The notes below the pieces were generated by a model. It was not told the origin of the DNA, ran no database searches, and was given only the letters and a program-made list of their open reading frames with translations. Of a stretch of 13,696 bases of DNA, positions 7,901 to 13,696 are shown in pieces (position 1 is the stretch's first letter; each line of letters starts with the position of its first letter). Location: contig CALMAR010000448.1 in assembly GCA_937859855.1 (NCBI GenBank), positions 1 through 13,696 of the forward strand, read 5' to 3'. The DNA comes from an uncultured Kineosporia sp. Lineage in GTDB: Bacteria > Actinomycetota > Actinomycetes > Actinomycetales > Kineosporiaceae. The translations under genes were made by a program, and so were the position numbers.

Positions 7901-7972
7901 GTGCACGTCAGAGGCCCTGTCCGGATCATCGGGCGGGGCCTCTGTCCTTGGTTGTGCACGGATCTGTGCACG
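7901..7972. repeat. Three GTGCACG repeats beside tRNA-fMet
   Basis: GTGCACG occurs at 7901-7907, 7954-7960 and 7966-7972. The last two are part of TGTGCACG copies 12 bases apart. Clustered short repeats next to a tRNA attachment site suit arm-type integrase or excision-factor binding sites. This is inferred from position only. Confidence 0.35.
7910..7943 (+). terminator. Probable terminator after tRNA-fMet
   Basis: AGAGGCCC (7910-7917) pairs exactly with GGGCCTCT (7936-7943). The 18-base inner part (CCGG with CGGG) can extend the pairing. It lies 18 bases beyond the tRNA and is followed by GTCCTTGGTTGTG, a weakly T-rich tail. It could also serve the nuclease gene arriving from the other strand. 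Confidence 0.6.
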
Positions 7973-8004
7973 AGGTGGGCTCGGACTTTGCTGCTGCCGC
8001 ATCC

Positions 8005-8814
8005 TCAGGAGCGCGCTTCGGGCAGCTCAGCAGTTGATTCCTTGACCGGCGTCCCCCTGCGCGAACTTCGTGGCAGCGTGGCGGCGAAGGTGGCGACGGT
8101 GGCCTGGAAGGCTGCTTCGGTGAACACATGGACGGGAATGTCTTCCCGCGTCCTGTCTGCCTGCGCAAAGTTCAGGGTGCAGTGGTCGGCAGTTTCCACG
8201 ACTAGTTCGCCCGCCTCATCCAGAAGACAACTGTAGAGCCGACTGGTGGTGACGACGATAGGTAGGAAGATCGAACAGTAGAGCCACTTCTTTTCAGTCG
8301 AGTGATCGCGTCGCTCGGGGTCATAGCCGGGGAACAGTGCGGTCACTGCGTCCGTAATCGCTTGCACTCCTGAGTAAGCCATATCAGGCTTGTGTTCTCC
8401 TTTCGTGCGTTTTTCTACCACGGAGTATGAGTCCGCGCCCTCGGGAAAGGACTCGCTTTCCGCTTGTTGTATTGCCGTACAAATTTCACAATTCTCATCC
8501 CATGATGTGTACGGGTGAGCTGAGCCGTTGTCCGAAGGAGGTCCTTTGAAAGAAATCCAAGGAGCTAAGCTCGACTTGCACTCAATAACAAGATTAGTCT
8601 TATGGTAAACCTTTTCCTTGTAATGAGCAAAAGTAGCAAACACATCTGTTTCTCGCATCTTGCCCGTCGTCGAATCTTTGTATTCCTTACCCTGGATGAC
8701 CTTCGCTCCAACGTCAAGCAAGTATTTTGCGACACGCATTTCCAATGGGTAGCCAGTATTTACCAGCCAGTCCTTAATATCGTTGATATGTTTTGATGCA
8801 GCTTCGTCATCCAT
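8005..8814 (-). CDS. PD-(D/E)XK nuclease-fold protein (restriction endonuclease-like), function unknown
   Basis: The predicted protein has 269 residues. After an N-terminal helix (NDIKDWLVNTGYPLEMRVAK), the motif pattern of a PD-(D/E)XK nuclease can be read: Glu25 in PLEMRVA, then GKMRETDVFA with Asp57, then LVIECKSS with Glu78 and Lys80. Such a core cuts DNA or RNA in restriction enzymes, Mrr-like proteins and other defence nucleases. No methyltransferase, helicase or ATPase partner lies nearby, and the remaining ~190 residues match nothing I recognise. ATG 8814 was chosen because the upstream extension (42 codons) is Cys/His-rich and unlike the family start. It has no ribosome site but has a TATCAT box 6 bases before it, so it may be leaderless. 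It lies 153 bp downstream of the integrase on the same strand. Its 5' half is clearly more AT-rich than the core genes, a sign of transfer. A DNA-modification-dependent or phage-defence role is possible but unproven. Confidence 0.75.
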   Translation of the reverse strand: MDDEAASKHINDIKDWLVNTGYPLEMRVAKYLLDVGAKVIQGKEYKDSTTGKMRETDVFATFAHYKEKVYHKTNLVIECKSSLAPWISFKGPPSDNGSAHPYTSWDENCEICTAIQQAESESFPEGADSYSVVEKRTKGEHKPDMAYSGVQAITDAVTALFPGYDPERRDHSTEKKWLYCSIFLPIVVTTSRLYSCLLDEAGELVVETADHCTLNFAQADRTREDIPVHVFTEAAFQATVATFAATLPRSSRRGTPVKESTAELPEARS

Positions 8815-8820
8815 GCATTC

Positions 8821-8826
8821 ATGATA
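8821..8826 (-). promoter_or_regulatory. Possible -10 box for the nuclease gene
   Basis: Read on the minus strand, TATCAT lies 6 bases before ATG 8814. With no Shine-Dalgarno present, this points to a leaderless transcript. A perfect palindrome lies just upstream at 8850-8869. Confidence 0.4.
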
Positions 8827-8849
8827 TGCATAGTTAGATCCTTCTCGAT

Positions 8850-8869
8850 GGATGCCACAGGTGGCATCC
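8850..8869. promoter_or_regulatory. Perfect 9-bp dyad upstream of the nuclease gene (operator or terminator)
   Basis: GGATGCCAC and GTGGCATCC flank a 2-base centre. The dyad lies 36 bp upstream of the nuclease start and 99 bp after the integrase stop. The short centre suits a dimeric DNA-binding protein better than an RNA hairpin loop, and the place, just upstream of the expected -35 region, suits an operator. The regulator is unknown. It might instead be the integrase terminator. Confidence 0.5.
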
Positions 8870-8967
8870 CCGATGTCGTGCCGTGTGGAGCACGCATTCG
8901 GCTTCAACTGACGGTACGGGCAGCAGGCGGACCGCCACACTCGTCTGCCACCCGGCTCGGTTGCTTC

Positions 8968-10188
8968 CTATCGCTTGCCTGGACTCCGCGAGCCGCTCCC
9001 ATCGTCGTCCCCTGCGTCGCGAAGAATCGGCAAGGGCGTTGGCGTGGCAGACGAGCCCAGGATGTGCGCCGCGATAGACAGCGCAGCTGCTTCGTCCATG
9101 CCCTCAATCACGTGGCTGTAGACCTGCAGGGTGAACGCCACCGATGCGTGTCCTAGCTGTTCGCTGACGATTTTCGGATGTACGCCCGACAGCAGGGCCG
9201 CTGTGGCATAGCTGTGCCGCACGTCGTGCAGCCTGATCAAGGGCAACTTGGCTTCACCAGAGAGGCGGAAGAATCGATCGGTGATGGTTTGCGGGTGCAC
9301 CGGCTGTCCGTCGGGCCAGCAGAACAACGACGTTGATGAGTGTCCAACTGCCTCCCGCTCGGCGCGCCAACGCTTGATGTGCTGGCGTAGTGCAGCCATT
9401 GTGACCGGATCCAGGGCCAGGACTCGATACCCGCGCGAAGTCTTGGGCTCGGAGGTCTGGGCGTACCCGTCGACCACCACGCGAGGCACAGCGGGGGTCA
9501 CGCGTCCGTTCCGCAGGTCGATGTCCTCCAGGCGCAGCCCGGCTAGCTCGTCGCGCCTTAACCCAGTGGTCGCGACCAGGAGCCAGAGAGCGGAGAACCG
9601 ATCGTCCTTGACGTACTCGACGAATGTTCGAAGTTGCTCCGTGGTCCACACTTTCCGTTTCCGGCTGTGCCCGGCCGGGGGCTCGGCGTCCTCAGCTGGA
9701 TTCCTCGGGAGATAGCCCCAGCGCACCGCGTCGCGGAGTGCACGGTGCAGCATGGTGTGTGTGTTTCGCACCGTCTTGGCGGCTAATCCCTGCGGCTGGT
9801 TGGCGGACTTCCGTACGCGGCCCTGAGTGAGCAGGTGCGAGTACAGGAGATTGAGACGTACCGGCGTCAGGTCTTGCAGGGCGGTCTCGCCGATGACCGG
9901 CGAAACGTAAGCGTCCCGGTAGTCGCGTAGCTCGACCAGGTGGAGGGCCGCATTCGCCCTTCCATCGCGGTTAGCCATTCGTCGAGATATGCAGCGACCG
10001 ATCGGCGGGATGCCTTTGTGTGGCGGCCCTTTTCGGCGGCCGACATGGCCTCTCGCATCGCGCTTTCAGCTTCTCGGCGGGCCAACCCCCCTTTGCTCGC
10101 CTGCTGACGCTTTCCGGTGAGGGCGTCGGACCCCAGCATCGAACCGATATGTCCAGCTCGAACCCCGTCGATACACGCGGCCTGTCAC
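8968..10188 (-). pseudogene. Tyrosine site-specific integrase, disrupted by two one-base indels
   Basis: The gene starts at GTG 10188 with GGGGAGG four bases upstream (VTGRVYRRGSSWTYRFDAG). It shifts frame at a G4 run (10131-10134) into TGKRQQASKGGLARREAES ... YLDEWLTAMEGRMRPSTWSS, then shifts back near 9927 into RDYRDAYVSPVIGETALQDL. Removing one G and adding one C restores a continuous protein of about 406 residues. The AP2-like arm domain, SAM-like domain and catalytic domain are all present. The catalytic set, in residues of the last frame counted from its ATG at 9978, is Arg141 (TGLRRDE), Lys179, His251-xx-Arg254 (HDVRHSYAT), His277 (LGHAS) and Tyr287 (QVYSHV). It would integrate or excise the element at the tRNA. 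The indels may be true decay or sequencing errors; the catalytic domain alone is intact. Confidence 0.88.
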
Positions 10189-10582
10189 GCTGCCTCCCCG
10201 AGCGAATGGAGAGCGGTGATGATGACGTATGCCCGCGCCTTCCAATGCACCCTCACCCACCGAACCCCCCGGACCCGCCGAAACCGACGAGCGAGGGGCA
10301 GGAGGCTCTGCCGGAAGGGTCCGCGCCGACCAGCCGGGGCTAGTGAGCCAATGCGGACGAGGTCCGGGCAATGCGCAGTGCCGTGGTGCAGTGGGGTAGG
10401 AGAGTAAAGAGATTCAAGGATGTAACCGTCGGCCTTCGCCGGTCCGCCCAACCCCACATATTTCTGTCGGCCAGTTGCCTCTACAGCTGGACGAAGCACC
10501 GAGGCCCGGTCAGGCTGGATCCGCTGCCCGCAACAGCCTGGCTGGTGAACCGTCACGACTTTGACGCCGCTTCCTTGTGAGT
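10189..10582. other. No supported gene
   Basis: Open frames here on both strands are high-GC shadows lacking family motifs. An excisionase gene is often found upstream of such an integrase, but no helix-turn-helix frame was seen. A Pro/Arg-rich low-complexity stretch lies at about 10245-10300. Confidence 0.5.
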
Positions 10583-10894
10583 CTAGGAGGATGACGTTAT
10601 GCCGAGAAGATCAACCCGGAGTTGAAGGTGGAGCCGTTCGGTCCCGGAGACCCCGCCGGACTTGGCGTACACCTCGGTGATCCGGCCGTCGTCGTCGCGG
10701 ATGTTCTGCTCGAGCAGGTTCCCGCCGGGGTACATGATCCCGGTGCGGCGGCCATCGTCGTCCAGCTTGAACAGGATGCATGCCGAGGCCGTGTTGGATC
10801 CGGGCGGTGTAGGTGAGGCCACTGCACGAACCGCCGGGCAGTCGGGGCCAAGGCGACAGACCCGAACAGACCCGGCTGCTCCCGCAGCACGCAC
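10583..10894 (-). pseudogene. Rhs/YD-repeat protein fragment
   Basis: The minus frame encodes LDDDGRRTGIMYPGGN followed by RDDDGRITEVYAKSG, which are two units of the Rhs/YD repeat pattern (xxDxxGRxTxxxYPGGN). Full Rhs proteins are thousands of residues long and deliver C-terminal toxins. Here only about 50 recognisable residues remain (about 10640-10800), and the flanking sequence appears to change frame. The family is clear; the edges are not, so the limits given are those of the open frame. Confidence 0.6.
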
Positions 10895-11246
10895 AGATCG
10901 AGATCGCCTCCCCGCCGTCCGCGACCGTCACCGCCAGATTGGCCTGTACCGGGCCCGGAACATGGGCCGACCTCAGCGGACCCGGCGTTTAGGCCGGTTA
11001 GCTCCGCGACATCCGACAGCATCCACGACCCGGCATGCGACACCATCTCAGTCCGGTCCGCGGGGACTGTGATCCTCGGACGGCTCGTTATGCCTGCACC
11101 TGCGGACTGCCTTCCTCACGCGGCGATTCGGCCCTCAGCAAGGTCAGAATCCCAAGCAGGACAGGCACTTCCGTGCATTCAGGCCCGTGTCGCAGCGAAC
11201 ACCATCACATCGTTACTGAACTATCGAGGCTAGGCGATATTGATAT
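10895..11246. other. No supported gene
   Basis: Part of 10895-11046 may be further decayed sequence of the Rhs-type gene in another frame, but I recognise no repeat there. From 11047 to 11246 I see nothing on either strand. Base composition falls in GC from about 11210 onward. Confidence 0.5.
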
Positions 11247-11426
11247 TTACTTCAATCTTCTTCGAAAAGCAATGGCCATCGCTATGAAAAGAACACACCC
11301 GGCAAAGCAGGCGGCGGCATAAATCCATTGGCCTGAATTGCTAGCATCTGCAGCGGTGGTGACTCCAAACACCAGACACATCAAAGCAGCAACCACCGCC
11401 ACCCAGAAACGCGCTCTTAAGATCAC
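11247..11426 (-). CDS. Small two-helix membrane protein, possible immunity protein
   Basis: The predicted 59-residue protein has two membrane helices (WVAVVAALMCLVFGV and WIYAAACFAGCVLFIAMAIA), a short loop with DASNSGQ between them, and a positive tail RRRLK that suggests a cytosolic C-terminus. GTG 11426 is chosen because AAGGAGAGG, an excellent ribosome site, lies 6 bases before it. An in-frame ATG 11483 would add 19 residues that overlap the preceding coding tail. The gene begins 35 bp after the stop of the hydrophobic Rhs-like tail on the same strand. Small membrane proteins encoded right behind a toxin tail are often immunity proteins. This assignment rests on context alone, and no family is recognised. 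Confidence 0.6.
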   Translation of the reverse strand: MILRARFWVAVVAALMCLVFGVTTAADASNSGQWIYAAACFAGCVLFIAMAIAFRRRLK

Positions 11427-11461
11427 TTCGACCCTCTCCTTGAAGTGGCCCTCCTGGGCAG

Positions 11462-11674
11462 CTAGAAACGCAGACCTCCACATTCATCTTGAATATCGGC
11501 GTAACTATAAATGGCTGCAGCAAATCCAATGCCAGCAACGATAAACGACAATCCGTCAGTAGCTGGAGCGGCGATCGTTCCACCGACAATAGCGCCAATA
11601 CCAATAAGAAACTCAATAGTTGCGCGACTACAAGTCGTCCCAATCGGATCATTATAGGTGCTGGCGCAGTTGTT
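11462..11674 (-). pseudogene. Hydrophobic C-terminal tail, possibly of an Rhs-type polymorphic toxin
   Basis: About 70 residues up to a stop at 11462 are seen. They begin NNCASTYNDPIGTTCSRATI, which recalls the end of the Rhs core (…NNDPI…DPTGT). Two hydrophobic Gly/Ala-rich segments follow (FLIGIGAIVGGTIAAPA and FIVAGIGFAAAIYSY) and the end is ADIQDECGG. No start codon of its own is evident; upstream the frame runs into an integrase remnant. It is therefore a 3' fragment of a larger gene. It might act in membranes, or simply be an anchor. The next gene, 35 bp downstream, is a small membrane protein. Confidence 0.5.
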
Positions 11675-11737
11675 GGCATCCCGTAGCGATCGGCGCATCA
11701 TCGCGTGCACGTTACGCACCGTTTTGGAACCCAGCCC
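11675..11737 (-). pseudogene. Tyrosine integrase remnant
   Basis: The 21 codons include GLGSKTVRNVHAMMRRSLRD, which matches the segment GLAAKTVRNTHTMLHRALRD of the integrase at 8968-10188 and the same core-binding helix in actinobacterial integrases. Nothing more of an integrase is readable on either side. It is joined in frame to the hydrophobic tail at 11674. It marks an older recombination or insertion event. Confidence 0.65.
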
Positions 11738-12235
11738 GCGCGGCAGGTCCCAGTAGCCGGGGTGCGGGCGTGGCTGACAGCGCACCCGAATTGGATTGTT
11801 AGCCCAGGCGATGAAGCCGAAAGAATCTGGGGCAGCCGTCCCTTCGGACCTGTTGGACGGACGGACCGGCTCGTCTTGGACGCCTTCACCCCTGAGAGGG
11901 CCGCTGCCCTGGCGCGACATCCAGGACCGGCTGGGCCAGCTCGGTGCTACACCATCGTTGAGCACTTTCATAATGCGCTACTCACCGCTAATCACACACT
12001 CCCCGGCCGGATACCAGCTAGCCGGACGACCGGGCGCCCCTGAATCGCCTCGGAGCCGTTCGGCCCTGAGCCTGACGCGCCCCACCGAATAATGGTGATA
12101 CGGGCATCTGATCGGGCCACGGCGCCGCTGAAGCCGACTTCGGAATCACCCCGATCCCCTCTGAGGACGGGCGGGATAGGCCGCAACCACATCCCGGATT
12201 GCGAAGAGCTCGATGAACAGGCAAATGTCTCACCC
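11738..12235. other. No supported gene
   Basis: Both strands have open frames, but none shows a convincing family, start or composition. This is probably decayed accessory DNA. Confidence 0.5.
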
Positions 12236-12265
12236 TTGACCAAAGCGCCCATTTAATGCTATAAC
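12236..12265 (+). promoter_or_regulatory. Near-consensus promoter of the secreted-protein gene
   Basis: TTGACC (12236-12241) and TATAAC (12260-12265) are separated by 18 bases, close to the sigma-70/sigma-A consensus. Transcription would start near 12272, giving a short leader of about 20 bases that contains the AGGAGG ribosome site. Confidence 0.7.
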
Positions 12266-12291
12266 CTGATGCTCACAGGAGGGAGTTGCAG

Positions 12292-12747
12292 ATGATATTC
12301 CGAAGGATTGCGCTCGGGTTTTGCCTAGCTGCATGTCTGTCCCTGACCGGCATTGGCTCGGCCATGGCTGCAGACGGCGTACAAAAGGGGCCCTACAATA
12401 ATAACGGCTGCTTTCCGTCTGGAGCTAACCGTAATGTTTCAGTAAAACTCTTGTGGGATAATACAACGGGAAATGAATCTACGCTTCATTGGGCAAAGAT
12501 CTACCCGGACCGGTCGCTTGGCAGCACGACACACGTTGGGACCACTGTGTGGCTAACCTATGGCGCTATGGGAAGTAGTTCAACTATCACATTCCATTAC
12601 ACGAATTTCGACTCAGGGCATTATGAATACAGAACCAGCAGCTCAATCTCTGATGTCTTTGGCCAACAGATATGGAAGTTGAACTTCGTTGTTGTGGACG
12701 ATGAAACGCTCACTTCCTGTGGAACCTCAACGTACGTTGAGCCGTAG
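12292..12747 (+). CDS. Small secreted protein with one cysteine pair, function unknown
   Basis: The predicted protein has 151 residues. The N-terminus MIFRR plus a hydrophobic stretch ending GIGSAMA is a classical signal peptide with cleavage after Ala26 (AMA before ADG). An LAAC at 12-15 resembles a lipobox but lies very early. The mature part of about 125 residues is rich in Ser, Thr, Tyr and Trp, alternates polar and aromatic residues like a beta-sandwich, and has only two cysteines (Cys40 and Cys143), near its two ends, so one disulfide is likely. The start ATG 12292 has AGGAGGG 8 bases upstream; TTG 12286 is too close to that site. It has a strong promoter. Composition is more AT-rich than the core genes. 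I recognise no family; a bacteriocin-like, inhibitor or adhesin role is only a guess. Confidence 0.8.
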   Translation: MIFRRIALGFCLAACLSLTGIGSAMAADGVQKGPYNNNGCFPSGANRNVSVKLLWDNTTGNESTLHWAKIYPDRSLGSTTHVGTTVWLTYGAMGSSSTITFHYTNFDSGHYEYRTSSSISDVFGQQIWKLNFVVVDDETLTSCGTSTYVEP

Positions 12748-13018
12748 CACCCCGAGCCGTGCCTCCTGTCAGTTGGCCAACGAACGAAGGCTGGCGGGCG
12801 GTGCGTCGTCGCTTGTCGGGGCAATTAATCGTGTCTCAGGGTCGCTTTCAACCGGTGTTCTTGCTGGGTCCACTGGTGGCCCTGGGTGCTAATCTCGATC
12901 CGGGACATTCGTCCCGGCGTAACGCTGGGCCTTAGACCGCACGTTTGGCGGCGCCAGCGGCCGGGGGTACGGCTGAGTAACAGTGGCGATGAATGCCTCA
13001 CTCACGGTGGGACCGTCA
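12748..13018. other. No supported gene; one small hairpin
   Basis: After the secreted-protein stop I see no motif-bearing frame. The only structure noted is the hairpin at 12900-12917. Confidence 0.5.
12900..12917 (+). terminator. Perfect 7-bp hairpin, possible terminator
   Basis: CCGGGAC and GTCCCGG flank a 4-base loop ATTC. It lies about 150 bp after the secreted-protein gene, the only convincing gene pointing at it. No T-run follows. Confidence 0.4.
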
Positions 13019-13040
13019 GCTCATAACCCGGAGGTGGCAG
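13019..13040 (+). repeat. Imperfect copy of the tRNA-fMet core, putative decayed attR
   Basis: It matches tRNA-fMet positions 7849-7870 at 20 of 22 bases, starting GCTCATAACCC. The match stops at the T stem, whereas a fresh attR should keep the rest of the displaced tRNA 3' half. It is therefore either a decayed attachment site, a trace of another event, or chance. Confidence 0.4.
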
Positions 13041-13286
13041 CTTTGCGGTTCATCTTCATCAGGTTCTGGCCGCACACGTAGGGACGGACAGCCGGATCTG
13101 GCTGTTGGCCGGACGCGGACGGACAAGATCGCCGCTAAGCAAGATCGTGCAATCCAAGCCGGGGAGATTCATTGCTCAGCAGCCGAACTTTCCTGGCTAA
13201 GCCAGTCAGGAAGGTGATGTTTAAGTTGCACGACCTACCCTGGGTCCAGAGATTGAGGGCGGCCAAGCATCTTGGAGGTGATGTCA

Positions 13287-13337
13287 ATGAGCATCCACGC
13301 ACTGGCTCTGGACGGTTGGGATCAGCTGAGCCCGTGA
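13287..13337 (+). CDS. Possible 16-residue peptide frame with strong ribosome site
   Basis: GGAGGTGAT lies four bases before ATG 13287, which opens a 16-codon frame (MSIHALALDGWDQLSP) ending in TGA. The ribosome site is excellent, but no homologue, promoter or neighbour supports a real peptide. It may be the 5' stub of a decayed gene. Confidence 0.2.
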   Translation: MSIHALALDGWDQLSP

Positions 13338-13570
13338 GGCTATGACGAGGGCCGGCCTGGGCGGCGACTACGCCCAGCTGACCCGTAACGGCCAGAGCAA
13401 TGACGACGGCCCTAAGATTTGGCTTACCCATGCCGGTCGATGCCACTGCGCGGTGCGGAGGAACTCGCGGTGCGGATCGCCGCCTCAACGGCGTCATCCA
13501 AGGACGTAGTTTTGCTGCGGCGATGGGCCTGTCGTCAGCGCGTCACAGCTGACCCCTGGCGATTCACAAC

Positions 13571-13590
13571 TTTGCCGCGTATTTGCCGCG
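13571..13590. repeat. Two TTTGCCGCG direct repeats 11 bp apart
   Basis: TTTGCCGCG occurs at 13571-13579 and 13582-13590, about one helical turn apart. It could be a protein-binding pair. No gene nearby explains it. Confidence 0.4.
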
Positions 13591-13654
13591 GATAGCCGGC
13601 GGAAGCCGATCCGGGTCGGGCCTAGCCGGACATGCCGAGCTCAACAGTGACGGG

Positions 13655-13696
13655 CCCCCCCCCCCCGGGGGGGGGGGGGGGGGGGGGGGGGTGGGG
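13655..13696. other. C and G homopolymer at window end, likely artefact
   Basis: Twelve C are followed by 25 G, a T and four G. Such a run is not expected in a bacterial chromosome and resembles poly-G artefacts from two-colour sequencing at a contig end. Confidence 0.85.

Larger units (their letters stand above)
7849..13040. mobile_element. Putative degraded integrative element at tRNA-fMet
   Basis: The limits proposed are the tRNA copy and the imperfect repeat at 13019-13040. Inside lie a tyrosine integrase pseudogene, a nuclease-like gene, an Rhs fragment, a second integrase remnant, a small membrane protein and a secreted protein. Parts of the region are visibly more AT-rich than the flanking core genes. 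No replication, transfer or relaxase gene is visible, so it is either a small non-self-mobile element or what is left of several. The right end is uncertain, because the remaining 3' part of the tRNA does not follow the second repeat. Confidence 0.5.
13041..13654. other. No convincing gene
   Basis: Frames are short and interrupted on both strands, and no family motif was seen. A possible 16-codon frame lies at 13287-13337 and a 9-bp direct repeat at 13571-13590. It may be degenerate accessory DNA or a low-quality contig end. Confidence 0.5.

Noticed and set aside
10185..10556. Minus-strand frame upstream of the integrase, considered as an excisionase
   Set aside because: No helix-turn-helix pattern or plausible start; Arg-rich shadow composition.
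11705..12043. Plus-strand frame with RLVLDAFTPERAAALAR, faintly like a MarR-type regulator segment
   Set aside because: Only one short segment matches and no helix-turn-helix is visible; it overlaps a second open frame, so chance is likely.
11796..12092. Plus-strand frame with DIQDRLGQLGATPSL and MRYSPL, faintly like the end of a tyrosine recombinase
   Set aside because: The His/Arg box is absent and the match is too weak; it may be a decayed remnant but cannot be supported.
13341..13508. Plus-strand frame of about 55 codons starting MTRAGLGGDYAQL
   Set aside because: No ribosome site or family; Arg-rich end typical of random high-GC sequence.

Overview
The window reads as high-GC actinobacterial DNA. 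A block of chromosomal genes (about 1-7700) has an order I recognise from Actinobacteria such as Mycobacterium, Streptomyces and Propionibacterium relatives. An initiator tRNA gene with the C1-T72 mismatch follows. The PPA1309-family gene fits a Propionibacteriales-type host, but the species cannot be fixed from sequence alone. The last ~40 bases are C and G homopolymers, which suggests an assembly end.

Core block, 1-7693. A metalloprotease-like gene of the Zincin_2/TIGR03624 type (minus strand, cut off by the window start) diverges from an atypical short-chain dehydrogenase-like gene. That gene is followed after 21 bp by a membrane-anchored PDZ-Lon (S16) protease of the YlbL type. A perfect 12-bp hairpin separates the protease from a convergent PPA1309-family gene. 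Divergent from that is a UPF0182/COG1615 gene of 1000 residues with seven membrane segments. The steady co-occurrence of these families suggests a shared role at the cell envelope; this is inference, since no precise function is established. Two of the genes carry TAnnnT boxes 6-8 bases before a GTG start, the pattern of leaderless transcription.

Accessory region, about 7890-13040. Initiator tRNA-fMet (7818-7891) is a classic integration target. Downstream of it, on the minus strand, lie a solitary PD-(D/E)XK nuclease-like gene and a tyrosine integrase broken by two compensating one-base indels. Three GTGCACG repeats sit beside the tRNA. A 20/22 match to the tRNA anticodon/variable region recurs at 13019-13040 and may be a decayed right attachment site, although the rest of the tRNA 3' half does not follow it.

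Between about 10580 and 12750 the DNA is a patchwork. It holds a decayed Rhs/YD-repeat fragment, a second integrase remnant joined to a hydrophobic tail that may be an Rhs C-terminal (toxin-like) end, and a 59-residue two-helix membrane protein right behind that tail with a strong ribosome site (an immunity candidate). It also holds an intact gene for a small secreted two-cysteine protein with a near-consensus promoter. From 12750 to the end I see no convincing gene.

The parts most worth follow-up are the nuclease next to the integrase, the toxin-tail/membrane-protein pair, and the secreted orphan protein. All three look like cargo in one or more degraded integrative elements.
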